A DNA stretch of 64,000 bases from Aphanocapsa sp. GSE-SYN-MK-11-07L (GCA_019359715.1 JAHHGS010000011.1:62001-126000), one strand, 5' to 3'. Shown: positions 17,925-27,170, counted from the stretch's first letter. The notes: a model not told the origin generated them from the sequence alone. Numbers and translations are program-made.

Positions 17925-19514
17925 CTAGCGGAGTTGAGCTACAACTTGCTGGTCTAATAGCCGCTCCTCGGTTAATAGGTCATCAACGGTCATTCTGAGC
18001 GTGCGTTGGCCATCGACTTGAAACAAAACCTTAACCCGATCGCTGCCCGGATACCCCGGTGGCGTCAGTTGGGCAATTTTACGCCCGCCCTCTCGGTCAT
18101 TCAGGGGCTGCACTTGGCCGGCGGAGAGGCTGCGAGTAATTAGGCGATCGCCGTCAAAGTAAACCTCGGTGCCGCCAGCTTCGCTGCCCAGTTCGCCAAT
18201 AATTAACTCAATGCTGGGCTGCCCGGCCACAGATGCCCCTAGCACCAGTTCGACCGGCTCTGCCATTGGGTAGGCTTGCCCGGCCCGAATCAGCGGGTGC
18301 CAACTGTGCTGGTTTTGCCGCCGATCCCAGTAGCGAATCCCGTAGCTGTGGTAGAGAAAATCTTGGAGTTCAATCCCCTGGGTGAGCTGCAAAGCGCCTT
18401 GGGCGATCGCCTCAAACGGGCGATGGCTGCAAATTTTTTTAAGCTCAAAATATTGTTCGACCCAGGTTTGGACGGCTGGAATTTGGGTTGTCCCGCCGAC
18501 CAGCAAAACTGCGTCAATATCAGCAACTTCAATTCCTTGCCGACGGGCTTGCTGCAAGACTTGCTCCATGCTTTCGTCGAGGCGCTCAAAAAACTGGTGC
18601 TGATTGAGAATCTCTTCAAAGCCAAGGCGATCAAGGCTAAGTTCAATGCTGTCGAAGGTTTCCGGGTTGAAATAAACTTCAGTGGCCTGCGGTTGCAGCG
18701 AAAGCTGAATCTTTAAGCGCTCAGCTAGGCGAGTCGTCAACACGCTGGGCGCTAGCTCTTGAGTGGTCGCGAAGTAATCAACCAGCCAATGATCAAGATC
18801 GGTGCCGCCCAGGTTTTGTCCGGCTTTAGCCAGCACCCGCGCCGTTTTGACCGGCTGATTTTGACTCTCCCCTAAAAACTTTTCGCCCCACTTGAGAATA
18901 AAACCGACCGGCTTGCCTTTGCTGCTGGTATCGAGTTGAATCAGCGACAGGTCAAGGGTGCCGCCGCCGAAGTCCACCACCAGCAAAATTTCCCGCTCCG
19001 CCATCCCATAGCCCAAGGCAGCCGCGGTTGGCTCGTCCAGGAGCCGAATGTGTTCAATTTGCAGGTTCCGGCAAACTTGGCTCAACCAGTGGCGATAGGC
19101 TTCAAAGCTGTTCACGGGCACGGTTAAGACCAAGGATTGCCCCAAGTCAGGATAACTGGCCCGCAGGGGCTGCAAGAGGTGATTCAAAAACCACTCTCCG
19201 ACTTGCTCAAACGTCACCGTCTGCCCATCCAGTTCTGGCAAGAAGCCCTGCACCGTGGAGCCAATTCCCCGCTTAAAGCCGCGAAAAAAGCGGGGGTCAG
19301 TGCTGAGGTCTAAACCGCGATCTCGCACCTGCTGCCCGACCCAAACTTTGCCCTCTAGGGCATTTTCGACGTAGGCCAAGCTGGGAATTAAGTCGGGATT
19401 TTGCCCAATCCGCAACCCTAAGCCAGACAGACTGACAATTTCGGCTTGCTCGGCGGCGGGGTTCCAGCGCGCAATCACAGTATTACTGGTGCCAAAGTCG
19501 ATCGCGTAACTCAA
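17925..19514 (-). CDS. Hsp70-like (DnaK-type) ATPase, lacking a full substrate domain
   Basis: A 529-residue actin-fold ATPase. Phosphate loops are visible as 'AIDFGTSNTVIARW' at the N terminus and 'LVVDFGGGTLDLSLI' near residue 180; the adenosine motif is 'VLLVGGTTQIPAVQ' near residue 337. The nucleotide-binding domain is complete, but what follows (about 130 residues, beta-rich) is shorter than the DnaK peptide-binding domain plus lid and ends without EEVD. It is one of the non-canonical Hsp70 relatives common in cyanobacteria. The start is TTG, supported by GAGG seven bases upstream. Confidence 0.9.
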   Translation of the reverse strand: MSYAIDFGTSNTVIARWNPAAEQAEIVSLSGLGLRIGQNPDLIPSLAYVENALEGKVWVGQQVRDRGLDLSTDPRFFRGFKRGIGSTVQGFLPELDGQTVTFEQVGEWFLNHLLQPLRASYPDLGQSLVLTVPVNSFEAYRHWLSQVCRNLQIEHIRLLDEPTAAALGYGMAEREILLVVDFGGGTLDLSLIQLDTSSKGKPVGFILKWGEKFLGESQNQPVKTARVLAKAGQNLGGTDLDHWLVDYFATTQELAPSVLTTRLAERLKIQLSLQPQATEVYFNPETFDSIELSLDRLGFEEILNQHQFFERLDESMEQVLQQARRQGIEVADIDAVLLVGGTTQIPAVQTWVEQYFELKKICSHRPFEAIAQGALQLTQGIELQDFLYHSYGIRYWDRRQNQHSWHPLIRAGQAYPMAEPVELVLGASVAGQPSIELIIGELGSEAGGTEVYFDGDRLITRSLSAGQVQPLNDREGGRKIAQLTPPGYPGSDRVKVLFQVDGQRTLRMTVDDLLTEERLLDQQVVAQLR

Positions 19515-19983
19515 GGTCTAACCTCTTCATCACTTCTCTAAATTAAGCTCAAAGCTTAATTAGGCTGCATCCCCATATTTTACAAGGGCGCGGATTTTGT
19601 GCTTGCAGTTCTAGGTCAAACTTTATGTGACCTTGTCTCGAAAAAGTGGACATTCTCGAAGCGTCGATAACCCAGGAGAATGTTCACATGACACAAAAAC
19701 CCCGCAGGCTATTTACAGACGGAGCATCTAAATTGCATGATGATCGCCCTGATACCCTCGCTGTAAGGAAATCGCTTTGGAAATTTGAATGCCAATTAGC
19801 TTAGAGCTACAGTTTAGACGGCAAGCTTTTATCTAGTGCCCTTCCAGAAAATTTTATCTGACTGATGGACGGATCATAAGCTTCAAGTGCATAACTCCTG
19901 GCAGGTTTTAGCCTCTCCCTCAAAAACGGTTTGGAGCATTGTCGGAGGACTGTAGAATGCAGGCAATTGCTGACCTATCTTGA
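19515..19983. other. 469-bp spacer holding an insertion-sequence remnant
   Basis: Divergent promoters for the Hsp70-like and membrane-protein genes must lie here. The centre holds one insertion-sequence end and a broken transposase start, annotated separately. The rest shows no gene; no second insertion-sequence end was found. Confidence 0.6.
19626..19804 (+). mobile_element. Insertion-sequence remnant (left end plus broken transposase start)
   Basis: Positions 19626-19652 match the 27-base terminal repeat of the miniature element at 44017-44086 with only two changes (CTTGTCTCG in place of CTTGCCCCG). About 35 bases further, ATG at 19688 opens a 38-codon frame starting MTQKPRRLFTD, which resembles the start of OrfA in IS3-type transposases, and then diverges to a TAG at 19802-19804. 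No right end is seen. I read this as the left end of a decayed element. Confidence 0.6.
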
Positions 19984-21171
19984 ATGAAGATTCTTGCCCA
20001 ATCTGATACAACCTTAAAGCTGCAAACCAGCAAAGCCCATACTTGGGCAGGACTGCTGGTCTGCTTAGCGATCGCCGCTGGTGGATTTGCAGCGGTATTT
20101 TGGACGGGTCAGGTGAGATTAACCTGCGATCGATCTGGGGCTGAAGAGGGGAATCTAGCTGAAGTCAACTGCCAGCTTAAAAAAATGGGTTGGTTGGGGC
20201 TGCACAGCTTGCGGGCTGTCAATGTGAACCAGCTTCAGGGGGCAAACCTGAAAGAATCGCCAGGAGAAGATGGCTCAACCTACAGAATCTTTCTGATTAC
20301 TTCAACGGAGCAGATTCCCTTTCGGAACTACAGTCATTCTGGCTATCGAGATCAACGGGCGATCGTCGATCAAATTAACACATTCATCGCCAATCCTCAG
20401 TCCGCCACGCTCATCATTACTAGTACAACTATTTTAGAGTGGGTGGGGCTGATTGTCGGGGGTCTAGTCTGCCTAATTTGCCTCTCGGCAATTTATCAAA
20501 TCCTGATTGCTGCCGCTCAACCCACCGATATCAATCGGATAACATTTGAAAAAAACCAGTTTCGGCTGCTGGTTGAATATGGCAGTCTGCTGAATCGGGG
20601 CGCAACTGCCTACGCTTTGTCTGAGGTGACTAAGATACTGCTCAGCATTGAAGATGACTTAGCAACCGGTCTCCGCTTGGAGCTGCGATTTGGACAGGTG
20701 ATGACGCTCTGCCAATTATCAGCCAACCAAAAGTGGGCAAAGATCCAGCCGATCGCCGCTCAAGTTAGCGCCATCACTCGCTGCCCCTACCAAATTGTGC
20801 TGACTTCTAAATTTGTCTGGGATTTGACTGGCCAGCAAGCTGCCACATTTTCCTCATTGTTGAAACAGTTCAAGTTACCAAAGCTGTCTGTGCAAACTTG
20901 GATTTTTGACCCTGCAACTGAACAGGTAACTTGTGTCGAAGAAAATATCATCGTCCAGTCCTACGAGTGGCGGGCGATCGCCGATGTGCTTCCAACTGCT
21001 AGCGGTTCAAAAAAAGTGGATGCAATCAGTCAGAATCAACTCTGTTTGGTTTTTACTTCTGGGCAGGAGGTTATTGTTTACCGCTACACTAGCACCGAAG
21101 ATGGCCCATCAGGGGCAATAAAAGCCCAAACCGTAGCTCAATACCTGCGGGAGTTTCTCAAGCTGGCTTAA
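19984..21171 (+). CDS. Hypothetical membrane protein, two transmembrane segments
   Basis: A 395-residue protein of unknown function. Hydrophobic helices lie near residues 21-40 ('WAGLLVCLAIAAGGFAAVFW') and 150-175 ('ILEWVGLIVGGLVCLICLSA'). The ~100 residues between them contain two cysteines (in LTCDRSG and VNCQLKK) that could pair outside the membrane. The C-terminal half is soluble and may fold as repeated beta-rich domains. It stands alone on the + strand. Confidence 0.65.
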   Translation: MKILAQSDTTLKLQTSKAHTWAGLLVCLAIAAGGFAAVFWTGQVRLTCDRSGAEEGNLAEVNCQLKKMGWLGLHSLRAVNVNQLQGANLKESPGEDGSTYRIFLITSTEQIPFRNYSHSGYRDQRAIVDQINTFIANPQSATLIITSTTILEWVGLIVGGLVCLICLSAIYQILIAAAQPTDINRITFEKNQFRLLVEYGSLLNRGATAYALSEVTKILLSIEDDLATGLRLELRFGQVMTLCQLSANQKWAKIQPIAAQVSAITRCPYQIVLTSKFVWDLTGQQAATFSSLLKQFKLPKLSVQTWIFDPATEQVTCVEENIIVQSYEWRAIADVLPTASGSKKVDAISQNQLCLVFTSGQEVIVYRYTSTEDGPSGAIKAQTVAQYLREFLKLA

Positions 21172-21191
21172 GGAGATTTCTTAGAAAGATT

Positions 21192-21261
21192 GTGCCCTTC
21201 GACTGCGCTCAGGGCACGGCTGGATTGCGCTCAGGGCACGGCTGGCTGAGCGTAGTCGAAG
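21192..21261. repeat. Dispersed-repeat cluster with direct and inverted copies
   Basis: TGCGCTCAGGGCACGGCTGG occurs twice in tandem (21204-21223, 21226-21245). The outer parts, 21198-21213 and 21246-21261, are inverted copies of each other (15 of 16 bases). The TTCGACTGCGCTCAG core is a familiar intergenic repeat in cyanobacteria (recollection). It separates the + strand membrane-protein gene and the minus-strand antiporter gene and could also act as a terminator for both. Confidence 0.75.
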
Positions 21262-21338
21262 CCAGCGGGTAACTTTTTTGCTAGAAATCTACCTAAGAAG
21301 TCTACCCGTTGACTCGTCTCCAACAACCCGCCAGAAGT

Positions 21339-22571
21339 TTATAGTGCCACCCTTCTTTTTTCAATTTGGCGCTCATACCAATTCATCAGTGGGGTAGCGC
21401 TGATTCCATGCACGATCACAGAAAACACAATTGTCAGATAAGTCAGCCAAGCAATCTGCTCTCCGACTTCTCCACTTAATCCTTTACTAAACGCATAAGA
21501 AAGGTAATACACAGATCCAATCCCTCGAATCCCAAACCAGCCATAAAGCAAACGCCGAGAGAGATGGGAGTGATCGCCCAACGTACTTAGCCAAGCACCA
21601 ACGGGTCGAATGATGAAAAATAGCAAAAAGGCAACCAGTAAAGCTTCACCGCCAAATCGCATAATCGGCTCAATCCGTAGCAAAGACCCTAACAGTAAGA
21701 TTGTGCCAACCTCCATTAACTTCTCAATCCGTTCAGTGAATTCCAATTGGGAATGGCGCTTTTCAGGATTGGCGTGACTTTTTTGAACAACAATTCCGGC
21801 GACAAAAACCGCCAGAAATCCATACCCGTTAATCACTTCAGTTAACGAGTAAGTGACCAAAATTGTGCCCAAGGCAACGAAATCTTCCATTAGCGAATCG
21901 GCAGGGCGAAGCTGCTGTAAACGCTGTTCAATCCAGATGATGGTCTTAGCAATCACGACGCCGGCAAAAATTCCGGCTGCGATCGCCCAAAGCAAATCTA
22001 CCAACACCCATTCCTTAAACCAGGCTTGCCACTGGGAATTCTCAAGCCAGTAAAGCCCAAAGTAAACAAACGGAAACGCCAAGGCATCGTTCAAACCTCC
22101 TTCTGAAGTCAGTCCAAACCGGAGTTCATCTTGATCTTCCAAATCCAAAAGTTGGACTTCTGAGGCGAGGACAGGGTCAGTTGGCGCTAAAATTGCCCCG
22201 AATAGAATGGCACTTCCCCAGCTCAACTGGAGCAGCCAGTGACCGACAGCCGCTATCCCAAAAATCGAGATCGGCATCAGAAATCCAATCAGCCGAACTG
22301 TAGAATTCCAGGCCCAAAGTTGCAGCGGTCGGTTCATCTTTAAACCGCAGCTAAATAGCGACACAATCACAATAAATTCAGCCAATCGCTCTAAAAAATT
22401 AGCTTCTGGACGGAGCTGAATTAAATTCAATCCATAGGGGCCTAAAAGAATACCAACAATCAAATAAATTAAAGCAAAAGAAAGCGGTAAACGAGTAATC
22501 CAGCCTGAGCCTAATGTGACAAAAAGCAGAAGAATCCCGATTACCAGTAAGTCTAAAATATAAGTATCCAT
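21339..22571 (-). CDS. Cation:proton antiporter (NhaP/CPA1 type)
   Basis: A 410-residue integral membrane protein with about 11-12 hydrophobic helices. 'AILFGAILAPTDPVLASEVQLLD' contains the conserved TDP of the unwound helix and 'SEGGLNDALAFPFVYFG' holds the ND residues essential for ion exchange in CPA1 antiporters. It lacks the long cytoplasmic tail of some homologues. It should exchange Na+ or K+ for H+ in the plasma or thylakoid membrane and help in pH or salt homeostasis. Confidence 0.92.
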   Translation of the reverse strand: MDTYILDLLVIGILLLFVTLGSGWITRLPLSFALIYLIVGILLGPYGLNLIQLRPEANFLERLAEFIVIVSLFSCGLKMNRPLQLWAWNSTVRLIGFLMPISIFGIAAVGHWLLQLSWGSAILFGAILAPTDPVLASEVQLLDLEDQDELRFGLTSEGGLNDALAFPFVYFGLYWLENSQWQAWFKEWVLVDLLWAIAAGIFAGVVIAKTIIWIEQRLQQLRPADSLMEDFVALGTILVTYSLTEVINGYGFLAVFVAGIVVQKSHANPEKRHSQLEFTERIEKLMEVGTILLLGSLLRIEPIMRFGGEALLVAFLLFFIIRPVGAWLSTLGDHSHLSRRLLYGWFGIRGIGSVYYLSYAFSKGLSGEVGEQIAWLTYLTIVFSVIVHGISATPLMNWYERQIEKRRVAL

Positions 22572-22939
22572 GCCTAAAAAAGGTAATTACTCAACTTAGC
22601 GAGTTGGCTTAGCCTTTCGACTACCGCTCGATCGAGCGATTAAATTTGAACTTTTTAACGCTTGACTGAGTATCGATTATTTCCGTTCTCCAGAAGTTAT
22701 ACATCAGCCAAGGTGTAGATTATTATTGCCGCCACCTAAAACTACAGTGATTGAAACTAACTTTTCTGGCGGAAATACCCATTCTGTCGCTCAAATAATT
22801 CACCTTTAGGAAGACGGCTTCGCCTCTAACTCTGTTACCTTTGGCAACTTTAAGTTGAAGGGTCAAATTTAAATTTCAAATTTGAATTTGAGATGATTTT
22901 CCCCTTTTTAAGGGGGCTAGGGGGATCTAATCGACGCGC
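22572..22939. other. 368-bp spacer with palindromic elements
   Basis: No gene seen. It contains a perfect 14-base palindrome cgctcgatcgagcg (22625-22638), an AT-rich stretch of overlapping AAATTT repeats (22864-22890) and a hairpin-like CCCCTTTTTAAGGGG block at about 22901-22915 that resembles a common cyanobacterial intergenic repeat. The last may terminate transcription of the 75-residue membrane-protein gene ending at 22940. Confidence 0.5.
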
Positions 22940-23167
22940 TTACCAACCCAGACGAAACAACAAAACGATCGCGGCTGCAATCATGGCGGTGCCGGTTAAC
23001 CAACAAACGTAGCGATACCCAGCCGCGATCGTCAGCTTGTCTAAGCTGCTAGAAGTTTGGCTCGATTGCTGGAGAGTGCGATAGCGATATTCAGCCCAAA
23101 TTGGCGCTAGCAGTAAGAGCACGCCTAAAATGATGATCAGGGCTAACAAAAAAATCACCGGAGTCAT
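22940..23167 (-). CDS. Small membrane protein, two helices
   Basis: A 75-residue protein with hydrophobic segments at residues 3-24 and 53-72 joined by a polar loop. Family not recognised. It lies 83 bases downstream of rpiA on the same strand and may be cotranscribed with it. Small size makes the call less sure, but two well-formed helices and a normal ATG support it. Confidence 0.55.
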   Translation of the reverse strand: MTPVIFLLALIIILGVLLLLAPIWAEYRYRTLQQSSQTSSSLDKLTIAAGYRYVCWLTGTAMIAAAIVLLFRLGW

Positions 23168-23250
23168 GAGCTATACACAAAGCATGACGAAAGAATTTGC
23201 TTCTGAAAGACTGGATTCAAAGGCATATTCCAGCAAAGTGCTAATCGTAA

Positions 23251-23961
23251 CTACATCTCGCGAACGCTTGGCTGACCATCTTTGAGTTCACCAATTAACA
23301 CCAAATTAGCCAAACCGACAAAAATACCGTTTTCGACCACGCCGGGAATGTTATTGAGCGTCTGCTCTAAGCCAGCCGGGTCAGGAATTTCGGCAAACTT
23401 TACGTCCAGCACCATGTTGCCCTGATCGGTAATCACCGGCCCATCTTTTTTAACGCCCATCCGGAGTTCTGGCTGACCGCCTAACTTTTCGACGGCCCGT
23501 GTGACAGGAGCTAAGGCCATGGGTAAGACTTCAATTGGAACGGCAAAGGTGGAACCGAGACGGTCAACCAATTTAGAGCTATCGACCACCACAATAAACT
23601 CGGTCGCCAACCCATCCACCACTTTTTCGCGCGTGTGGGCAGCGCCGCCGCCTTTAATCAGATTCTTGTTGGGGTCAACTTCATCAGCCCCATCGATCGC
23701 AATATCAATATGATCGACATCATCAAGGGTGGCAAGGGGAATACCATACTGCTTAGCTAACACGGCCGCCTGAAAAGATGTTGGCACACCTTTGATGTCT
23801 TTGAGTTCGCCGGACTGGAGGCGATCGCCCAAAAACTGAATCACAAACGCTGTGGTTGAACCTGTTCCGAGTCCGACCACAGAGCCTGACTGGACTCGGG
23901 CTGCGGCTGCTTTGGCCACCTGCTGCTTCATTAACTTAACGGGGTCAACACCTGTACTCAT
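23251..23961 (-). CDS. rpiA: Ribose-5-phosphate isomerase A
   Basis: A 236-residue enzyme interconverting ribose 5-phosphate and ribulose 5-phosphate in the Calvin cycle and pentose phosphate pathway. Signature segments are '[16 protein letters not shown]' (phosphate loop), 'DGADEVDP' (catalytic aspartates) and '[11 protein letters not shown]' (with the catalytic Glu/Lys region). Length is normal. ATG at 23961 (MSTGVDP) is preferred to the in-frame TTG at 23967. Confidence 0.96.
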   Translation of the reverse strand: MSTGVDPVKLMKQQVAKAAAARVQSGSVVGLGTGSTTAFVIQFLGDRLQSGELKDIKGVPTSFQAAVLAKQYGIPLATLDDVDHIDIAIDGADEVDPNKNLIKGGGAAHTREKVVDGLATEFIVVVDSSKLVDRLGSTFAVPIEVLPMALAPVTRAVEKLGGQPELRMGVKKDGPVITDQGNMVLDVKFAEIPDPAGLEQTLNNIPGVVENGIFVGLANLVLIGELKDGQPSVREM

Positions 23962-24216
23962 GCTCAAACCTCAATCTAAATTAGCTGGACTTGATTAAGA
24001 TCAATCCTGGTTCATTTTCTCAGGAATTGACCGTTAGGCGATTTCTAAATCTCAACTCCAAACCACCTGCTCACCTTGCCCTCAAAAACAGTAATTTGCG
24101 GCATTTCTTCGGCTCCTGTAACCTTAGCTATAGCAATCTTGAACTCAGTTGAGAGTCGGCCCATGCGATTGTGGCATGGCTGAGTCGGGTAGACAAGTAC
24201 GAGAAAGAGGTCACGG

Positions 24217-25011
24217 ATGGATCGGATTTACAGTTGGTTGACGAAGATGGTGCAGCCGCAAGCCTGGGGCAGACTCAGCCAGAAATGGCTCGGCATGATT
24301 GTGCTTTGCCTTTGCTTGTGGAGTTGCTCTCATCCGGTTCAGGCCGAGAATGTTGACCCCAAACTGAAAGAGCAAGTCCTGCAAATTATTCGGGAAAATC
24401 CTCAAGTCATCCTAGAATCTGTCCGAGCCTACGAAAAAGAGCAGCAGCAGGCGCGCGAACAGCAGCTAAAAGCTTTTCTGAACGACCTCAAAACAAAGCC
24501 CGATCAGGTGATTGGGCAGTCTCCTGTTCAGGGCGATCGCAAAAATCAGATTCTGCTGGTTGAGTTTTCTGATTTTCAGTGTCCGTTTTGCGCCAAAGCC
24601 CACGCTGCCCTAGAGGAAGTGAGACAAAAAAGTCCCGATCGATTTTCTGTAGTCTTCAAGCACTACCCGCTGACTTCGATTCACGACAATGCGATGCCTG
24701 CTGCCCAAGCAGCCTGGGCGGCGGGTCAACAAGGCAAGTTTTGGCAGTTCCACGCTGCCTTATTCAGCCGTCAAAAGCAGCTTGGTGAAGCGCTTTACGC
24801 TCAGATTGCCGAGTCCTTGAAGCTAGATATGCAAAAGTTTAATCGCGATCGGGCCAGTAGCGCGGCCGCTGCTGCCGTGAATCAAGACGTGGCTTTGGGC
24901 GAAAAGATCGGCATCAATTCCACTCCAAGTTTTTTTGTCAGTGCTGAAGGAATTGCGATTCCGATTCAATTTCCAGACCTGATTAATTTGTTAGAGAAGG
25001 GCAGTCAGTAG
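24217..25011 (+). CDS. DsbA-like thioredoxin-fold protein, exported
   Basis: A 264-residue protein. A hydrophobic stretch at residues 24-37 ('WLGMIVLCLCLWSCS') is a signal peptide or lipoprotein anchor. Helical residues 45-95 precede the DsbA fold, whose active site is C122-P-F-C125 in FSDFQCPFCAKAH; the cis-proline loop is 'NSTPSFFV'. It probably makes, breaks or rearranges disulfides outside the cytoplasm. GAGG six bases before the ATG supports this start. The last 29 bases overlap the convergent pseudogene. Confidence 0.9.
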   Translation: MDRIYSWLTKMVQPQAWGRLSQKWLGMIVLCLCLWSCSHPVQAENVDPKLKEQVLQIIRENPQVILESVRAYEKEQQQAREQQLKAFLNDLKTKPDQVIGQSPVQGDRKNQILLVEFSDFQCPFCAKAHAALEEVRQKSPDRFSVVFKHYPLTSIHDNAMPAAQAAWAAGQQGKFWQFHAALFSRQKQLGEALYAQIAESLKLDMQKFNRDRASSAAAAAVNQDVALGEKIGINSTPSFFVSAEGIAIPIQFPDLINLLEKGSQ

Positions 25012-25399
25012 AAGCTGGCAATAAGCCAAGGTCGGAGACTTTTTGAAGCGCTTGCTCAGCTTTGCTACCCTGTTTAATCGCAATTTGAATCAGAGCCATA
25101 ATCGATGAGCGACTACCGCTGTCGCAGTGGAGCAGAACAGGCGTAGGCAGGGCAGCGATTTGGGGAATCGCCCAGAGGACGAAATCTGGATTGATTGCTT
25201 TGAGCTGGGTCGGAATATTGAGGTACTGCAAGCCCAGCCGTTCTGCTTTTTGCTGTTGCTCGGTCAGGAAGCCAATTTTATCTGGCGATCGCAGATTCAC
25301 AATCGATCAATATCCTGCTTGAGCCAACTGCTGGAGATCTTCTAGGCTGGGCTGTCCGGCGATCGCCAACTCTGCGGTAATCTTCCTGATGATGGTCAT
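24983..25399 (-). pseudogene. Beta-lactamase-hydrolase-like (DUF442) phosphatase-type gene with in-frame TGA
   Basis: ATG at 25399 opens a frame (MTIIRKITAELAIAGQPSLE) that runs 30 codons to a TGA at 25307-25309, then continues in the same frame for 108 codons as 'SIVNLRSPDKIGF' and 'PVLLHCDSGSRSS'. The P-loop HCDSGSR fits the C-X4-R loop of DUF442/rhodanese-like proteins and both sides match one family, so a single base change has split the gene. Translation of the 3' part could restart at GTG 25300. It overlaps the DsbA-like gene by 29 bases, tail to tail. Confidence 0.75.
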
Positions 25400-25431
25400 C
25401 TTGCTCAACAGGTCAACAGGTTGATCGAACG

Positions 25432-25602
25432 CTACTTATGTTTATCAGATTCTCCTTCAAAGGGTTGCACTCCTGTTTTAGGATAGTCATCGTCATTGGG
25501 GCCAAAAATTCTAGCGACTGCCCCGGAGATGTAGCGCCCAATTTGCTGAACCAGTCCGGTCATTCCATCCATTGCCGTTTGTAATCTGCTGCTAGCCATC
25601 AT
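25432..25602 (-). CDS. Small conserved-looking protein, 56 residues
   Basis: A short gene with an excellent ribosome site, GAGGAGG (25604-25610 read on the minus strand) placed right before two consecutive ATG codons. The protein starts MMASSRLQTAMDG, has an amphipathic helix and ends with an acidic tail including RIFGPNDDDYPKTGVQPFEG. I do not know its function; I have a weak memory of similar short cyanobacterial proteins. It lies between the disrupted DUF442 gene and a response-regulator gene. Confidence 0.7.
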   Translation of the reverse strand: MMASSRLQTAMDGMTGLVQQIGRYISGAVARIFGPNDDDYPKTGVQPFEGESDKHK

Positions 25603-25719
25603 GCCTCCTCTCTGGTTTGAGTGAAAAATATGCTTTGATGGGCAACCCTAATCTCCCTCTACTTTTAGGTTACGAACAAAAAATGAAGAACTTGTGAGGA
25701 CACAATCAGTCCCAGCTTT

Positions 25720-26142
25720 TCAGCGGAGCTGCTCTGGCAAAGGCCAACCCAAAGCAGCCGCTATCTGTCCAGCCAATTCGAGGGGGTGAAAGGGTTTAGC
25801 GATCGCAGCGGTTAGTCCCATTTGGGTGTAGCGATGGCGATCGCTAGACTGCACCTTGGCGGTGAGCAGAATCACCGGAATTGATGCCGTCGCCGGATTT
25901 ACCCGCAATTCTTTAAACGTGGTCGGCCCATCCATATCAGGCATCATCACATCGAGTAAAATCGCATCGGGCTGCTCAATTTCTGCCATGCTGAGGCACT
26001 CTTGACCCGACCCAACCGTTAAGACTTCCCAGTCAGTCATAAATTCCAGGCAAATTTTCGTCACTTCCTGGATGTACTGCTCGTTGTCAACGACAAGGAT
26101 TCGCTTCGTTGGTCGGCTACTAGTCACGATGCCTCTCCGCAT
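25720..26142 (-). CDS. Single-domain response regulator
   Basis: A 140-residue protein consisting of a receiver domain: acidic pair around D19-N20-E21, phospho-acceptor D64 in 'AILLDVMMPDMDG', Thr/Ala switch 'LLTAK', and K116 in AKPF. No output domain follows, so it passes phosphate or binds a partner, CheY-like. An in-frame GTG at 26127 has a better ribosome site (GGAGAGG) than the ATG at 26142 and may be the true start, giving 135 residues. Confidence 0.92.
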   Translation of the reverse strand: MRRGIVTSSRPTKRILVVDNEQYIQEVTKICLEFMTDWEVLTVGSGQECLSMAEIEQPDAILLDVMMPDMDGPTTFKELRVNPATASIPVILLTAKVQSSDRHRYTQMGLTAAIAKPFHPLELAGQIAAALGWPLPEQLR

Positions 26143-26271
26143 CTTGGACTGTGGGCAATTCTATTCTCTCTTTTCGGTTGAGTCGTTGCTGAAAACTACA
26201 ACAGTCTGTAATTGTGAGTTAGCCGTCAAAATCATCGCCCGAAGATCAATAGACCGCCTGCACCGCCAGCA

Positions 26272-26814
26272 TTACAACCCTTCTGTTGACTTTCCCAACC
26301 CTACTTTCCGGCGTCCGAGTCGATGCTGCAACCATAACAGCGTCAACCCAACCGCAGGCACTAAAAGATCGGTGTAGAAGATGATGCCAGCATTGCCCGG
26401 CGCAAAATTGTTGTTGACAATCATCTGATAAACATGCCCAGCCGCAGCACCGAGCAGAAAACAGGAAACTCCAATCACGGCAGCAGCGCGAGCGCCAAAA
26501 TTCCTCCGAAAGGCCAGAAAGCCAATCGCTGAGAACCCTAGACTAGCCCAACCGACCTCTGCTTGGAAGGGGCTTTGGGCCCAACCAATGAATTTTGCCG
26601 CCATATCGCCAAAAAAAACGTGACAGACAAAGTTATAGAAAAACGACACTCCGACCGAAAAAAGCAGAAAGTAAGAGAATAAATCTTCGACCACCATCGC
26701 TGCGGTCAGCGGTCGAGACCGACGCCCCAAGGATAAGGCGGCGGCAATCAGTCCAAGCACCAAGAAGCTGAGCGTGAAATTTGCGAGCAGAAACCCAATT
26801 AAGACTGCCATCAT
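26272..26814 (-). CDS. DUF6790-type multi-pass membrane protein
   Basis: A 180-residue protein with about five or six hydrophobic helices. 'VEDLFSYFLLFSVGVSFFYNFVCHVFFG' and 'AAAGHVYQMI' resemble the DUF6790 membrane family; the conserved H and acidic residues within helices suggest a small-molecule or ion role, but the function is unknown. Two ATG codons at 26814 and 26811 are both possible. It is transcribed toward the response-regulator gene. Confidence 0.7.
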   Translation of the reverse strand: MMAVLIGFLLANFTLSFLVLGLIAAALSLGRRSRPLTAAMVVEDLFSYFLLFSVGVSFFYNFVCHVFFGDMAAKFIGWAQSPFQAEVGWASLGFSAIGFLAFRRNFGARAAAVIGVSCFLLGAAAGHVYQMIVNNNFAPGNAGIIFYTDLLVPAVGLTLLWLQHRLGRRKVGLGKSTEGL

Positions 26815-26861
26815 TTCGCCTCACGACTGATCTGCTTTTCCAAGGCTCACAATAGGGCAAT

Positions 26862-27071
26862 TTAACATTGAGATCGGCTCCAATACAAAGCATCAGAACT
26901 AGTATCATCACTGTTCAAACCAAACAACTGCTTCGTTTGCTCAGACCAGGTTACGCAATCCGTGAGCAGGTTCCAATCCCAAATGCCGATTTGAGCAATT
27001 TCAAGCGCCAACCGCAGTTGTTCTTGATTTGGATTGGCCTGAAGGATTGCCAGGTCAGGTTGGTTCTGCAT
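26862..27071 (-). pseudogene. PAS-domain fragment of a sensor kinase
   Basis: The 69-residue frame holds only the first half of a PAS fold: 'LRLALEIAQIGIWDWNLLTDCVTWSEQTKQLFGL' is the characteristic PAS start found in cyanobacterial sensor kinases. It then loses similarity and stops. No other PAS or kinase sequence is found around it in any frame. It is probably what remains of a deleted histidine-kinase or diguanylate-cyclase gene beside the regulator genes. Confidence 0.65.
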
Positions 27072-27170
27072 GCTGACTAGCCAAAGGAGCGCTGTAGGCT
27101 GGTCATAAATGGCAAGATATTAAGATATATTTTCCTGAAGCCCGATCTCGAAAAGAATTTGACTCTATCC

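Noticed and set aside
18276-18716. 146-codon + strand frame
   Set aside because: Lies wholly within the Hsp70-like gene on the other strand, which has clear ATPase motifs in this part.
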